64,000 nucleotides of DNA from Sequoia sempervirens (taxonomy: Eukaryota > Streptophyta > Pinopsida > Cupressales > Cupressaceae), in NCBI GenBank assembly GCA_007258455.2, contig VDFB02358134.1, positions 213,112,431 to 213,176,430 on the forward strand, read 5' to 3'. Shown here piece after piece: positions 46,542-56,844 of the stretch (the first letter of the stretch is position 1; each line of letters starts with the position of its first letter). The notes under the pieces are model-generated. The model saw only the letters and a program-made list of their open reading frames with translations, made no database searches and was not told the DNA's origin. Both the position numbers and the translations under genes were made by a program.

Positions 46542-48288
46542 TATACCATAGATTTTGGCACCTTAGGGATTTCTAGCACTTCTAGGGTTTTTTACCTAAA
46601 AGGAGAAAGAAGGGCCAAAATAGGAAATGTTACACTCAAAATCAATGCAATATGAATGGAATATGGATGCAATATACCTAGATGCAATGTTTGAATGCAA
46701 GAAACTAAAAAGATTAATTGATTAATGAATGAAAACTATCAAAATAAATGTTGTTTGATAATACATTGTGTAAAGCAAAATCACCTAGAAATGAATGCAA
46801 ATTGCAACAAAACTTGATGAAATTGAAGGTGTGCACCTAGAATATGGATGGAGACTAGAGATGCCTTCTAGAATGTTACTGATCTTGATTTTTAGGCCCG
46901 GTGGGACTCATTCACCATTCTGGGTGAATCAGTCCTAGTTTTGCAAAACTGTTTTGGGGAAAAGGGTATTTAAAAATGCAAAAAATCAAAAATTGACCTT
47001 GGAGTGGGACTCATTTTCCACCCATGGAAAATGAGTCCACTTCTTAATTTCTAAATATTCAAAGGCAGAATCTAGAGCTCTCAGTCTTCACTTTGATTCT
47101 CTACAAGTTTCCGCTTCTGAAACTCTAATTTCTGAACTTGAATGTGAGTTTTTTTTATATATTTTGACTTGCTCGAAGCGATAACTTGAATTAATTTACA
47201 ATGCAATATTCAATGATTTATAAGCTTCCAAGATGTCTAAATCTGTACACACACAAGACAAGAGAGAGAAATGATGAATGTTAGGGCATGGGGGTTTTCC
47301 TTAGTCAAACCCCTTTTAGGTAACTAAAATAAAATGGAGAAATAATGTAATGAAACATGCAACAATGGAATTGATTACCTTTCCATGAAGATTGATCTTG
47401 AAATTCCGTAGTAAAACATGAAGAATCTTCCCTTGAAGGTCTAAAAATTTGATATCTTTGTGACTTGAAATGATGAAACCCTAGGTTGCTTGACTTGAGA
47501 TGGAAGAATGATGGGTGAATAATGAAGAATGAATCTGATTTAGCATTAAAATATTTATATTTATAGGAATTTCACCTTATTTTCCTATTAATCAGATCCC
47601 TACGGCCGACATGTGAAAATGATAAACTTAAATTTCAAATTTTCCCACTCAAAGGTTAAAAAATGAGCCAAATGGGTCCCACCTGGATGGGACTAATTCA
47701 CCATGGATGGAGAATGGATCCCATAGGGGCCATTTTGATAGCTAAGATGCCAAGAGATAAGGAAATAAGGTTTAAATTACAACTTTATTAGTTATTTGAT
47801 CAATTTAAGCCTTCAGATGCACAATGTGGGTTAATAGGGGCCTATTAGTGATGATTTAATGGTCAATTAGGGGTTGGGACACATAATTCAATGTGAAAGT
47901 GTGATTAAATGCACTTTACAACACTAAAATTAGGTCCACACAACCTAGGAAGGCACAAGAACCAATGTGAATGTGTAAGACACATTACAACACTACTTTA
48001 TCATTAAAAAACTTTCTAGATCGATATAATAATGTTGTTAAACACATTTTGTAATGTTGAATTAGGGAGAAATGGGTTCATTAAGTCTAGAAAAGCATGA
48101 AAGTATCTTACAACACTTTACAACACTTGTACAAGACATCGTTAAAAGCATGTTATTCAATTTGCAAGGGTCCAAGACCTAGTGTGGATGCATAAAATGC
48201 CTCACAACACATAAATCAAGGCCTCATTAAGTCCAATTTTCATCAATTATTCCCATGTCAAGAAAGAGACCATTTTTTCTATGTCACA
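46542..48288 (-). mobile_element. solo LTR, 1.75 kb, inside the gag of the 9.95-kb element
   Basis: Bounded by CCTCC on both sides (46537-46541 and 48289-48293). Removing it with one CCTCC joins two Gly-rich reading frames in phase. It is the same family as 9451-11262: on the minus strand it begins TGTGACATAG and ends ...TATGGTATA, a decayed CA. It has a perfect 14-bp hairpin at 47007-47038 and a pyrimidine-rich stretch ending in AG near 47250. Confidence 0.9.
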
Positions 48289-48289
48289 C

Positions 48290-49023
48290 CTCCACCAGTG
48301 CCACTTCCGTTGTTGAAGCCACCATTGCTACCAAATCCCCCACTGATCATCCTGCTAAAGAATCCACCGCTAGAGGTGATAGGAGGGGTGAAGCTAAAAC
48401 CCAAGAGGATCTTGTTCACTTTGATAGTTTTGGATCTCTTAGACGAAGAGGGAATGTTGATCGAGGGTATGGTGTTGGCCATGTACATAGACGTAGGAGG
48501 CATCGACATTCCTAGCTATCTCTCGTGGTCCTCAAAAGTGGCCCCTTATACAATGTTAGGATTTTTTGGAGGAGCACATGCATCAGTCAGACTAGAGAGA
48601 CTAGCGAAGACTTCTATGCCTATTCAGTCTTTTCCTACCATATACTTTAGTTTATTGATAACCCAGGCAGCCCTAGCCAACTTCGGGTCTCTTTCCAAGT
48701 GGTGTCCCAAGTCACCCAACCCTTTGTTGAGGGTGGAGACATATTCTCAAGGGGTGTGAACAGCCTCATGTTCATCGATCGACAATGGTGTGGGAGATGG
48801 AGGAGGAGTGGGGACATGGTCAGTCTCATCAGAGAGTCCTACCTCTCCCCTTAACAATTGCTCTTGTGCGGCGAGGCCAATGAATAATCCAAAAAAGAGG
48901 CTTGTAGAGAAACTAGTAGTGACCTTCATCCTCTCCATTGGAAGGTGTCGTAAAATTCTCCTAACAATATACCTGGAGATTGTGGACTGGTTTCTGATGC
49001 TCATAAACCTTCACAACACTTAG
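48290..49023 (-). pseudogene. gag N-terminal part of the 9.95-kb element
   Basis: From the ATG at 49004 the minus strand reads MSIRNQSTISRYIVRRILRH, a hydrophobic FFGLFIGLAAQEQLL, then DHVPTPPPSPTPLSIDEH; after a stop, LNKGLGDLGHHLERDPKLARA and VINKLKYMVGKD; then from 48509 MSMPPTSMYMANTIPSINI and the Gly-rich FGSNGGFNNGSGTGGG, which continues across the solo LTR. Lies about 85 bases downstream of the PBS. The N-terminal hydrophobic part is unusual for gag. Stops occur near 48746 and about 48510. Confidence 0.6.
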
Positions 49024-49087
49024 GGGCACCATAATCATGAGGTATAAGGGAAAAGCCTCAACACTGATGGATGAGCAGACGTTGGTT

Positions 49088-49107
49088 CACATTGGGTTCA
49101 CCAAAAA
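49088..49107 (-). promoter_or_regulatory. primer-binding site of the 9.95-kb element
   Basis: On the minus strand the LTR end TTACA is followed by TTTTTGGTGAACCCAATGTG. TGGTGAACCCAATG is the presumptive PBS, in the same TTTTTGG setting as the sites at 4632 and 25171. Priming tRNA not identified. Confidence 0.65.
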
Positions 49108-50377
49108 TGTAAGAGAGAGGGACCAACCATGTTCAAGGCCCTAGGCCATGGAGAGCCAAGAGTGGAAGGCTACCCTAACTTACCTCACTCTAAAGGGTTG
49201 TTTGAAATGAGGAATGAGAATGATGAGGACTATAACATCCTATGATCACTCTGCAGACCCGAAGTCCAAAATGGGGTTATGTGAGCCAGTTTTCTCATTT
49301 AACACTATACCTCAGGCAGCTCTCTATCCGAGGATGAAAGCATGGTTCTTGGATGACAGTGCGGTGTGTTGGAATCTCTCAGGTGTGTTGGCATCCTTAT
49401 GACTAGAGGATTGAAAATATAGTGGGAACTACCAGAAAATGAGCTGACAGCCTAGCTAGTAGTTTCTAAGGGAACAAAACATAATAATGAAAAAAATATA
49501 TACAAGAGGATGTGGTAAAGTAGATATATCAAAGCTAGGGTGACAAAGATGATCTCACTAAAGAGCATGTTTACTAGCTAGCTCCAAATGCATGTCCACC
49601 TACACATAAGAAGGAGGAAAATTGTTGGGGGGCTATATAGGGGTCTACCTCAGTCAGACCCTTGCTTGGGTGTTTCCACCTCCATGAACAACCAAGATAA
49701 CAAAAGTGGAGAAAAGTATGATAAAGGAAGAATGAAAGTATAGAACACAATAAACACTACAAAATAGTATTGTGCTACTCAACTAAATCGTAGAGAGGAG
49801 TGAAAATACTTACCACCTCCACCAAGAGTTCACTAGCTAATGGAGGAGAAAAAGAGAGGACTCAATCCCCTGCTGCAATGGTGTTGTTCCACACTCTCTA
49901 TACAAATTTGATGGAGTGTTTTTGTTGTTGCTATGGATTTCCAAAGTACTACTTGAGAGTGATGGATGCTAAGAGAATGCAAAAGAGGGTTGAGTAGAAG
50001 ATGAGTTGAATGCTTAGAAGATTGTGTAGAGAAATTAAATGCATGAAGGAAGAGTGTTTTTGAAGGTGGGTTGAGAAAAAAGGCCATATTCGGGTCAGTT
50101 GGTCAAAGAGGGACATTACAAACCAACCCCAATGGGAAGTGTAACACCTTTGTAGCTTCAGATGCAGGAATCCATTAGGGACGTAAGTGTGTCGTGTAGA
50201 CGTCTATGCATTGTGTGGGAGTCCCCAAAATTTATTCTTCTATTGACACAAAAAATAGATGCCAAGTGGAACAAAGGTAGTGAGATGATGTGGATTTTCA
50301 CCTTCAAATTTGGTTTTCTAAGGTGAGGAAGTGTAAAAGGGGAATTTGCATAAGGGGTACAAATTCGCTCCTATATA
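49108..50377 (-). repeat. 5' LTR of the 9.95-kb element
   Basis: 1270 bp, aligned throughout with 40426-41688. Open stretches 49214-49402, 49800-49997 and 49833-50087 fall inside and are LTR shadows. Confidence 0.88.
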
Positions 50378-50547
50378 GCAAGATACAAAAATGCAACCTA
50401 TATTCACTTTCACTAATGCAAGATTTCAAAACCCTAGATGCCAATTAACTAATGCAAACTCTAATGAAAAGCTATTGTGACCAAGATCTAGGTTGAAAAT
50501 GCACTCCAAATAAAAATTAGGAAGTTCTAAATGCAGGTTCATCAAAA

Positions 50548-50848
50548 TGTAGCATATAATGTTTTGGCCCTTAGGGTTTTAGGACCTAGGGAAACAATCT
50601 TTCTATTCTCCACATTCAAGGATGTCCTAGAGTTATCAATCAAATGATGAAAATGGGAGAAAGATATCTGCTAAGGAACTATCCTAGGGTATGATTTCAG
50701 ATTACAAGAGGGGTTCACCACCAAGGGAGGGCTTGGTAAATATAATGAAATGCAAGATCTAATGTTTAAACCTAGTGATGCAAGAAACTTGAATGTAAGA
50801 CCTAGAAATGCATGCAAAATAGAATAGAAAGCCAAGAGAATAGAGGTG
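50548..50848 (-). repeat. LTR of the solo-LTR family, piece 1
   Basis: TGTAGCATATAATGTTTTGG and the following CCCTTAGGGTTTTAGGACCT match the left end of 46542-48288. It is cut at 50848 by the insertion 50849-53727 and resumes at 53733. Confidence 0.6.
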
Positions 50849-53727
50849 TGTTGGAACATAATGATCTACTGAGAGGGGGGTTGAATCAATATATATTAAA
50901 AATTTAGCTCTTAAAACATTTTGTGTAGACTACTTTCTTTAGCCCTTAATGTGTAGATATTAATCATGTGATACAAAAATATGTATGCACACAAAAAAAT
51001 CACATAACACCAAATATATGTTGAAAACCCAATATGGGAAAAACCACGGTGAGAAATCCTACTTGATTTTACTGCTCAAATCCAGGGTCACAATCCAAAT
51101 CTTTGTTACAATGTTTTTAGGGCTACAACCCAAGGATGCATCAACTACCTAATTTAGAAGCAACCACTTCAAGGATGCAACAACACCCTAATTTAGAAGC
51201 CACAACTTCAAGGAGACTACAATCCCCTATTCTAAGCTACAACTCATTATAATAAGAACAATCTCAAATATGCATAGACTTGGTTCTACAAAACCTGAGA
51301 TGCATCAATATGTATACAATACATTGTTGCACTTACTGCAACTTACTTTATGTTACTGAAGCTACACACTTAGCAACACATCTCTGCTCTGCACTCTCCT
51401 CTGTGCATAGAACAATTATTGTTCTATCTGGCTGTAGTAAACCTCTTCACTATGAATGCAAACATCTAGAGGATGTTTTTTATTATAGTCTAGGACTTTT
51501 CAAATGCATTTACTATCTTCTACACTTCACTCTCTCTTTTTTATAGACTTACTACATCACCCCACTCTCCTATCTCTAAACATACTCAACAATATGTCAC
51601 TCTATTCAGCACTACATACAACTGTTGGATGTTATCTCTATTTGTTCATACATTCTGCAGACTTCTTACTTCAACAATATCTAATTTTATTTTTTCTCCA
51701 CCAACCTACAATCTCTACCTCGTGATTCTCTCAACCATATAGATCATCTCTAGCTTCCTATTAGGGTTTTCTTCATATGCTAACTTCACTAGAAAGCTAC
51801 CTATACACTGAGCTACACACCATCATCTAGCTCATCATAAAGACATCCACCATACCTCTACATCGAGCCACACAACATCTAATTTTGATACAGAGAATTT
51901 TCCTACATGCATTCTCTATCAAACCCTAAAATCTAATTATGCATTCAATGCATTCTTCTATTCATCCAATCTGATTTTATCTCAATCACTTGTTAGGGTT
52001 TAACACATAAATTTCTCTACACCATACATGTGCATCAAGCCTCACAACATTAATTTTTTTCTCAGAAGGTTTGCTAAGAATAGCAACCCGTGAAACCCTA
52101 GAATTTGATATGTATTAAATGTGTTCTCCTGTTCAATTGATCTGATTCTATCTTGATCACCTCTGTAATCTATTCCATCACCTTGAAGATCAAATCTTCA
52201 TTTAATTGGTCGCTTGGTTCAGCTAGACCAATTAACTCCTTCCTTTATGTCAGTTACTATATGAAACCCTCTTCACACTAAGTTAGTCATTTGTGATTAC
52301 TACATTCAAATCTGGGCCATCGATCTTCTTCGTGCCACAATCAATTGGCTCTCGTTCATCATCATATCTTTAAAATTTTCCATCAGATCAAATACCTTTA
52401 ATCATGTCTCGTAGATCTCCACCGACTGATGATCACCGTTGGATCAACCACCTTTTGATCTCCATCATCTATCACATAACCATCGCGATCACATAGTGCA
52501 TTAGAATAAACTTAAATCATGATCATCAAATCAACCTTCTTCAAATTTTTCCATCTTGACTGATGGATCTTCTGCCTTTTGATCTTCATCACTAGTATCC
52601 TTGATACATCACTTACCATATGTGGGGTCCACCATTTTAGCTCACTACCACACAATTCACAAAAAGGATGTGAATTGTATGATCATCCAATTGATAATCA
52701 CCATCTTCTTATACATGTCACACTCCTATCACCTAGTCATTGATAACCTGAATCTCAGAACCTATTGTCAGAGGTTACAAACTTTTGAGAACCCACGACA
52801 CACTGATAATAAAGAGAACCTATGAAACACCTTTCAAAATGACTAAGTCACTTCGATGAAAAAAATAGCACCCAATACATCATTCGAATGTGGGGTCCAC
52901 ATGCTATCGTCACATATCCATGTCATTGCTATGTTACAACTCCGTAATCCACAACAAGGATGTGGATTACCATTTACTCAATCCTGTCATGCCATGTGTT
53001 TGCATCATCATTATGGCTGGGTCCCACATGGAGTGCTTCCTTCCTTCTTATCGCTCCATTGCTTAGTTTCCAAAAATCTAAACTTAAGAACCTCTTTGTT
53101 AGAGGTTGTAAACTTTTGAAAACCCATGACATGTCGATAACAAAGAGAGCCTTCTTCCTTATCACTCCATTAGCTAAGTCACTAATTTAGGAGGTTATGA
53201 AACTTGAGAACCCCACGAAATAGGTTAGGGAAAACTTGGAACTTTGTGACTCCATTCACTTTTTTCGAACTAATGGTAATGTATTTCCTTAAAGCTCTAG
53301 GAAGAGGGACCGATCACCCTCATGACTATAAAGACATAAGTTGCAACTAATGCAACAGACAACCGCTGATACCAAGTCAACATCAAAATAGAACATTTTG
53401 AGGACTCCATAATTGTAAACACATTAGGGTTTATCTGTAAACCTAATATCACCCAAGAATAGAATTAATTCATTTTTGGGGATGAACATCACTTTCTCGA
53501 CCTGCAAATCACATGACTGGAATGCTTTCAAAAATCCCATAATGAATCTACCACTCAATTTTCCATCAGGACCATGACTATCTCATCCATCTTCTTTCAT
53601 CATGCCAACAAACTTATTTACCATATTTTCCCTTTTGACATGAATGACAACTATATGCACTTAAGCACAAGATCAACACACTTATCCTCTAATCCGCTTT
53701 TGACATCAATGACAACATATTCCAACA
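50849..53727 (-). mobile_element. 2.88-kb TG...CA insertion (copia-type solo LTR or non-autonomous element)
   Basis: Ends TGTTGGAACAT and ATATTCCAACA form an 11-base inverted repeat with one mismatch. AGGTG flanks both sides (50844-50848 and 53728-53732). On the minus strand its last part reads GTGGTTTTTCCC, then a CCCCCCTCTCAG pyrimidine run and CCAACA, matching the 3' end of the copia LTR at 59715-59935. A minus-strand TTGGTATCAGCGG (53373-53361) looks like a tRNA-Met-type PBS, so a short LTR (about 53374-53727) plus leader is also possible. No coding is recognised; open stretches 51280-51725 and 52601-53190 have no domain. Confidence 0.7.
52611..53200. repeat. degenerate tandem duplication inside the 2.88-kb insertion
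   Basis: TGTGGGGTCCAC, a GGATGTG(A/G)ATT phrase and an AGAGGTT(A/G) CAAACTTTTGA-type phrase occur in the same order twice, offset by about 270-330 bases, with indels. A third partial copy is near 53190. Confidence 0.55.
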
Positions 53728-53732
53728 AGGTG

Positions 53733-54167
53733 CGTACCTGGAAAGTTGTGAAGACCTAGAAATAACTCTAAATTTCTTAAAAATCCTAATTTTGAACACA
53801 CTGGGACTCATATGCCACTTTTGATGTATCAATCCTAGATCAGGTCTTTTGGTCTGAAACTAGTTTTCGATACTATAGATTCTAGATCTGCAAAAATATT
53901 GAAAAATTCCTATAGTGGGACTCATATGCCACTCCTGGTGTATTGGTCTCGTTATTCTTTTATAGAGAATTAGGTTTTGATTTTTCTCTTCAATCTCTGC
54001 TCTTTCTACTTGACCTAATTTTTGGATCTAAAACTATTGATTTCGGACCTACACGTGATTTTTTGTGAATATGACAACCTTGTGATAACTTGATGATTTT
54101 CTCCAACCTTGCAACCTAATCTTCAAAGGATTTTCAACTCTTCAAAGCACCTAGATCTATAATCACA

Positions 54168-54264
<97 letters not shown>

Positions 54265-55437
54265 TGTGAGTGTGTGTGTGTGTTGATTGTTAGGGAATAG
54301 GGGTTTGTGTTGGTCAAAACCCTTGTAGGTAATTAAACCAAATGATGAGATAAAAAAATGAAGGCATGAAACATGAAACAAAGAACATGAATAATGGACA
54401 ATGATACCTTGAATGATTTCTTGTAAATGTACAACTCAACATGATGTGTCCATGAAGGATGTAGATCTTGATCTTGACAATAGGTGTAGAACAATGCTTG
54501 ATCTTGGATCTTCAATGCTACATCACAATACTAGCTCAAAAATATACTTGATGCATGATGATCAATCTTGACATGATACTAGATCTTGAATTGCCACAAT
54601 AATTGATGAAGAAGTCTACTCTTGAATGCCTTAGAAATGATCTTGTAAACTCTCTTAACACTCTTGTGAAGTCTTGGAATGCTTAACTCTTGCTTGCTTG
54701 ACTTGATATCATGTTGGATTAGTCTTGTTTGGGTGAAATAAGGATTTGAAAGCTTGTTTATATAGGAAATTTCCATCTAATATCCCGTGTATTAGATTCT
54801 AGAGGCTGACATACATGAAATTTAAATTTAAAACCCATACTTTCCCATTCAAAACCTTAAAAATAGGCCAAATGGGACTCATGCGCCGAAGGTGGTGTAT
54901 GGGTCCCACAAGGATTTTTTGAATAGAGAACATTAGGGAGTCAAAAAATTACATTTATATGAGGTCTATGTTGAGATTTTGTTTAAAATATGCCTTGGGA
55001 TGCATAACATGGGGTCATAAGGGCCTATTAATGATGATATTAAGGTAATAAATACAAGGGGGCCAAAAATTCAATGTGAAAGTGTAAATAAATACATTTT
55101 ACAACATTAAATTATGGAAAAAATAGGTCTATTCAGTTCAAAAGGGTCCTAAATCCCATCTGAATATGTATAAAACATTACAACACTAGATTAGGCCCAT
55201 TTAGTTTACAAGCCTCCTAAATCTAATGTGAAGGTGTAAATAAATACACTTTTACAACATTAAATTAAGACAAAGTTATGTTTATTTGGCTTAGAAAGGC
55301 CCTAAATCCAATGTGAATGTGTACAATGCATTGCAACACTAGATTAAGGCGACATTAAGTTCATTTTAACATTTATAATTACCAAATTAAGTGTGAAATT
55401 GTACCATCTCCAAGAACATACAATTTTCTACACTACA
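53733..55437 (-). repeat. LTR of the solo-LTR family, piece 2
   Basis: Continues piece 1 after the insertion. Contains GGACTCAT hairpin-like pairs (about 53797-53960 and 54866-54905), the TTAGGGAATAGGGG landmark, the TATA box (54756-54766, minus strand) and the end CACTACA at 55437. The phrase ATCAAA lies near both outer edges (50541-50546 and 55441-55446) but not exactly at the TG/CA bases, so the target duplication is unclear. Confidence 0.65.
54171..54283. repeat. (GA)n(GT)n microsatellite
   Basis: AG run to 54262, then a GT-rich run. It occupies the same LTR position as the GA run at 15679. Confidence 0.97.
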
Positions 55438-55453
55438 CCCATCAAATTTAGGT

Positions 55454-56073
55454 GTGAAATCTAATGATCCCAATTCATCCTCTGACAAAATTGTCATGGG
55501 TGAAAGGCTCTCATGTTTATCCTCAACTTATAAAGGTTCCACTTTTGTAGTTGGTGTCAATGGTCTAAGAGGATTCATTATTGTTGTTTCAATTTGTAAA
55601 CAATTCTTAGATTTTGGATCAGCTTTTACCGTGTAAACCTTTCTTCAATAGACGATGTAACATTGAAGGCACCACATTCATTTCATGAATCCATGGTCTA
55701 CCCAAAAGGATATTATATGAAAGATCATAAGCCATGACATGGATAAGAGTTTGTAACATAACCTTAACAACTTTAAGAGGTAATGTTATCACACCAAGTG
55801 ATTGCTTTCCCACATATCAAAACCCTAGATAGAAAAGGATTTTGGTTGAATTTTAGTCTTGTCCACTCCTATTTTATCCAAAATATTTACATTACAAAAA
55901 TTGAGCATCAAACCATTATCAATGAGAGTATGCACAATACCACACTTGTCAATGATAGTCATTGTCATCAAAGGATCATTTTTTTTGTGTTTCCAAAGGA
56001 GGTAATTCACTTTGATGAAAGACAATGTCCAAATTAGGTGAATTATGTTGCAAGTGTATGAAGGTGTTGTCAT
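55454..56073 (-). pseudogene. retropepsin-like remnant plus linker
   Basis: From 56073 the minus strand reads VHTLIDNGLMLNFCNVNILD and IGVDKTKIQPKSFSI; after a frameshift near 55820, GKQSLGVITLPLKVVKVMLQ, DLSYNILLGRPWIHEMN and PSMLHRLLKKG; then the linker LTPTTKVEP and EDELGSLDFTPKF. It keeps an IDNG active-site position, where the copy at 38172 has NNG. The LTR piece abuts its 3' side. The plus-strand open stretch here is a shadow. Confidence 0.7.
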
Positions 56074-56099
56074 TTATTTCAAATATATGTTGAGGATAT

Positions 56100-56840
56100 G
56101 GGTATGTGCAGGATCATCATGGAAAAAATAGGCCCTTAAGTGGCAAAAAATTCAAAAAAATCAGAGTTAGGCAACTTGACGTTAAAATTTGAATAAGTTA
56201 TCTATATTATTTCAAAAATATGTAAGAATAGAAACTGTAGAAAATTGAATGTAGTTTCTAAACTACTAGGGTTTTTAAAAACAAAAAATCTATTTGGTGA
56301 AAAATTTGAAATTTCAATGCAATGGTACTTAAATTTCAGTGGAAAAATAAGAAGTAGGTAATCCGGTTCGAACAACCTAACCACAATAAAATGATAATAT
56401 TTTTTTAATATTTTAGATATAAGTAGAACTCATGCCTCAATGTGATGCATATTTTTAAATTTGTTTCTATGTAAATAATTAATTATGAATTTTTATTACA
56501 AATTTTAAAAATATAAAAACTCGTATGTCTGACCACCTTAACTTGGTCAAAACTTCATGAAATTCAAATTTTATTTTTTTAATCCTATAGTATGCGAAGC
56601 ATAGGATGTGACGCATGTTTCAGAATCAAAAACTGTGATACCATTTGAAATCTAAAGATGTTTTTCAATCATCCTATCAATTAGGACTTTAGTCGTAATT
56701 TGAATAGAAAATGAATAATAATTACTTATTAAATTCAAATTAAAGCATAATTTATATCGTTGGAAATCTAAGAATCTCCTTTAAAAACCCTTTTCATTTC
56801 ATCAATTTTGGGTAAAAAAATAGTCATCAGCCACATACCC
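56100..56840 (+). mobile_element. TIR element copy D, with a shifted 3' terminus
   Basis: Begins GGGTATGTGCAGGATCATC. It ends at CAGCCACATACCC, which in copies B and C is an internal ACATACCC about 60 bases before the normal end. A perfect ATAT duplication (56096-56099 and 56841-56844) flanks these bases, so the shorter end was the one mobilised. Confidence 0.75.
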
Positions 56841-56844
56841 ATAT

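Larger units (their letters stand above)
40421..50382 (-). mobile_element. 9.95-kb RT-less LTR retrotransposon with perfect target duplication
   Basis: The element is 40426-50377 with GCAAG on both sides (40421-40425 and 50378-50382). LTRs are 40426-41688 (3') and 49108-50377 (5'). On the minus strand the order is 5' LTR, PBS, gag N-terminus, Gly-rich linker (split by a solo LTR), gag core, knuckle-like motif, retropepsin-like domain, Pro/Ser-rich region, AT-rich tail with a 71-bp tandem array, PPT, 3' LTR. No RT, RNase H or integrase motif is seen in the internal part of about 5.7 kb left after removing the solo LTR. It would depend on enzymes from another element. Confidence 0.85.

Noticed and set aside
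46272..46655. Thr/Ala-rich plus-strand ORF
   Set aside because: Shadow of the Gly-rich gag linker on the opposite strand plus the solo-LTR edge.
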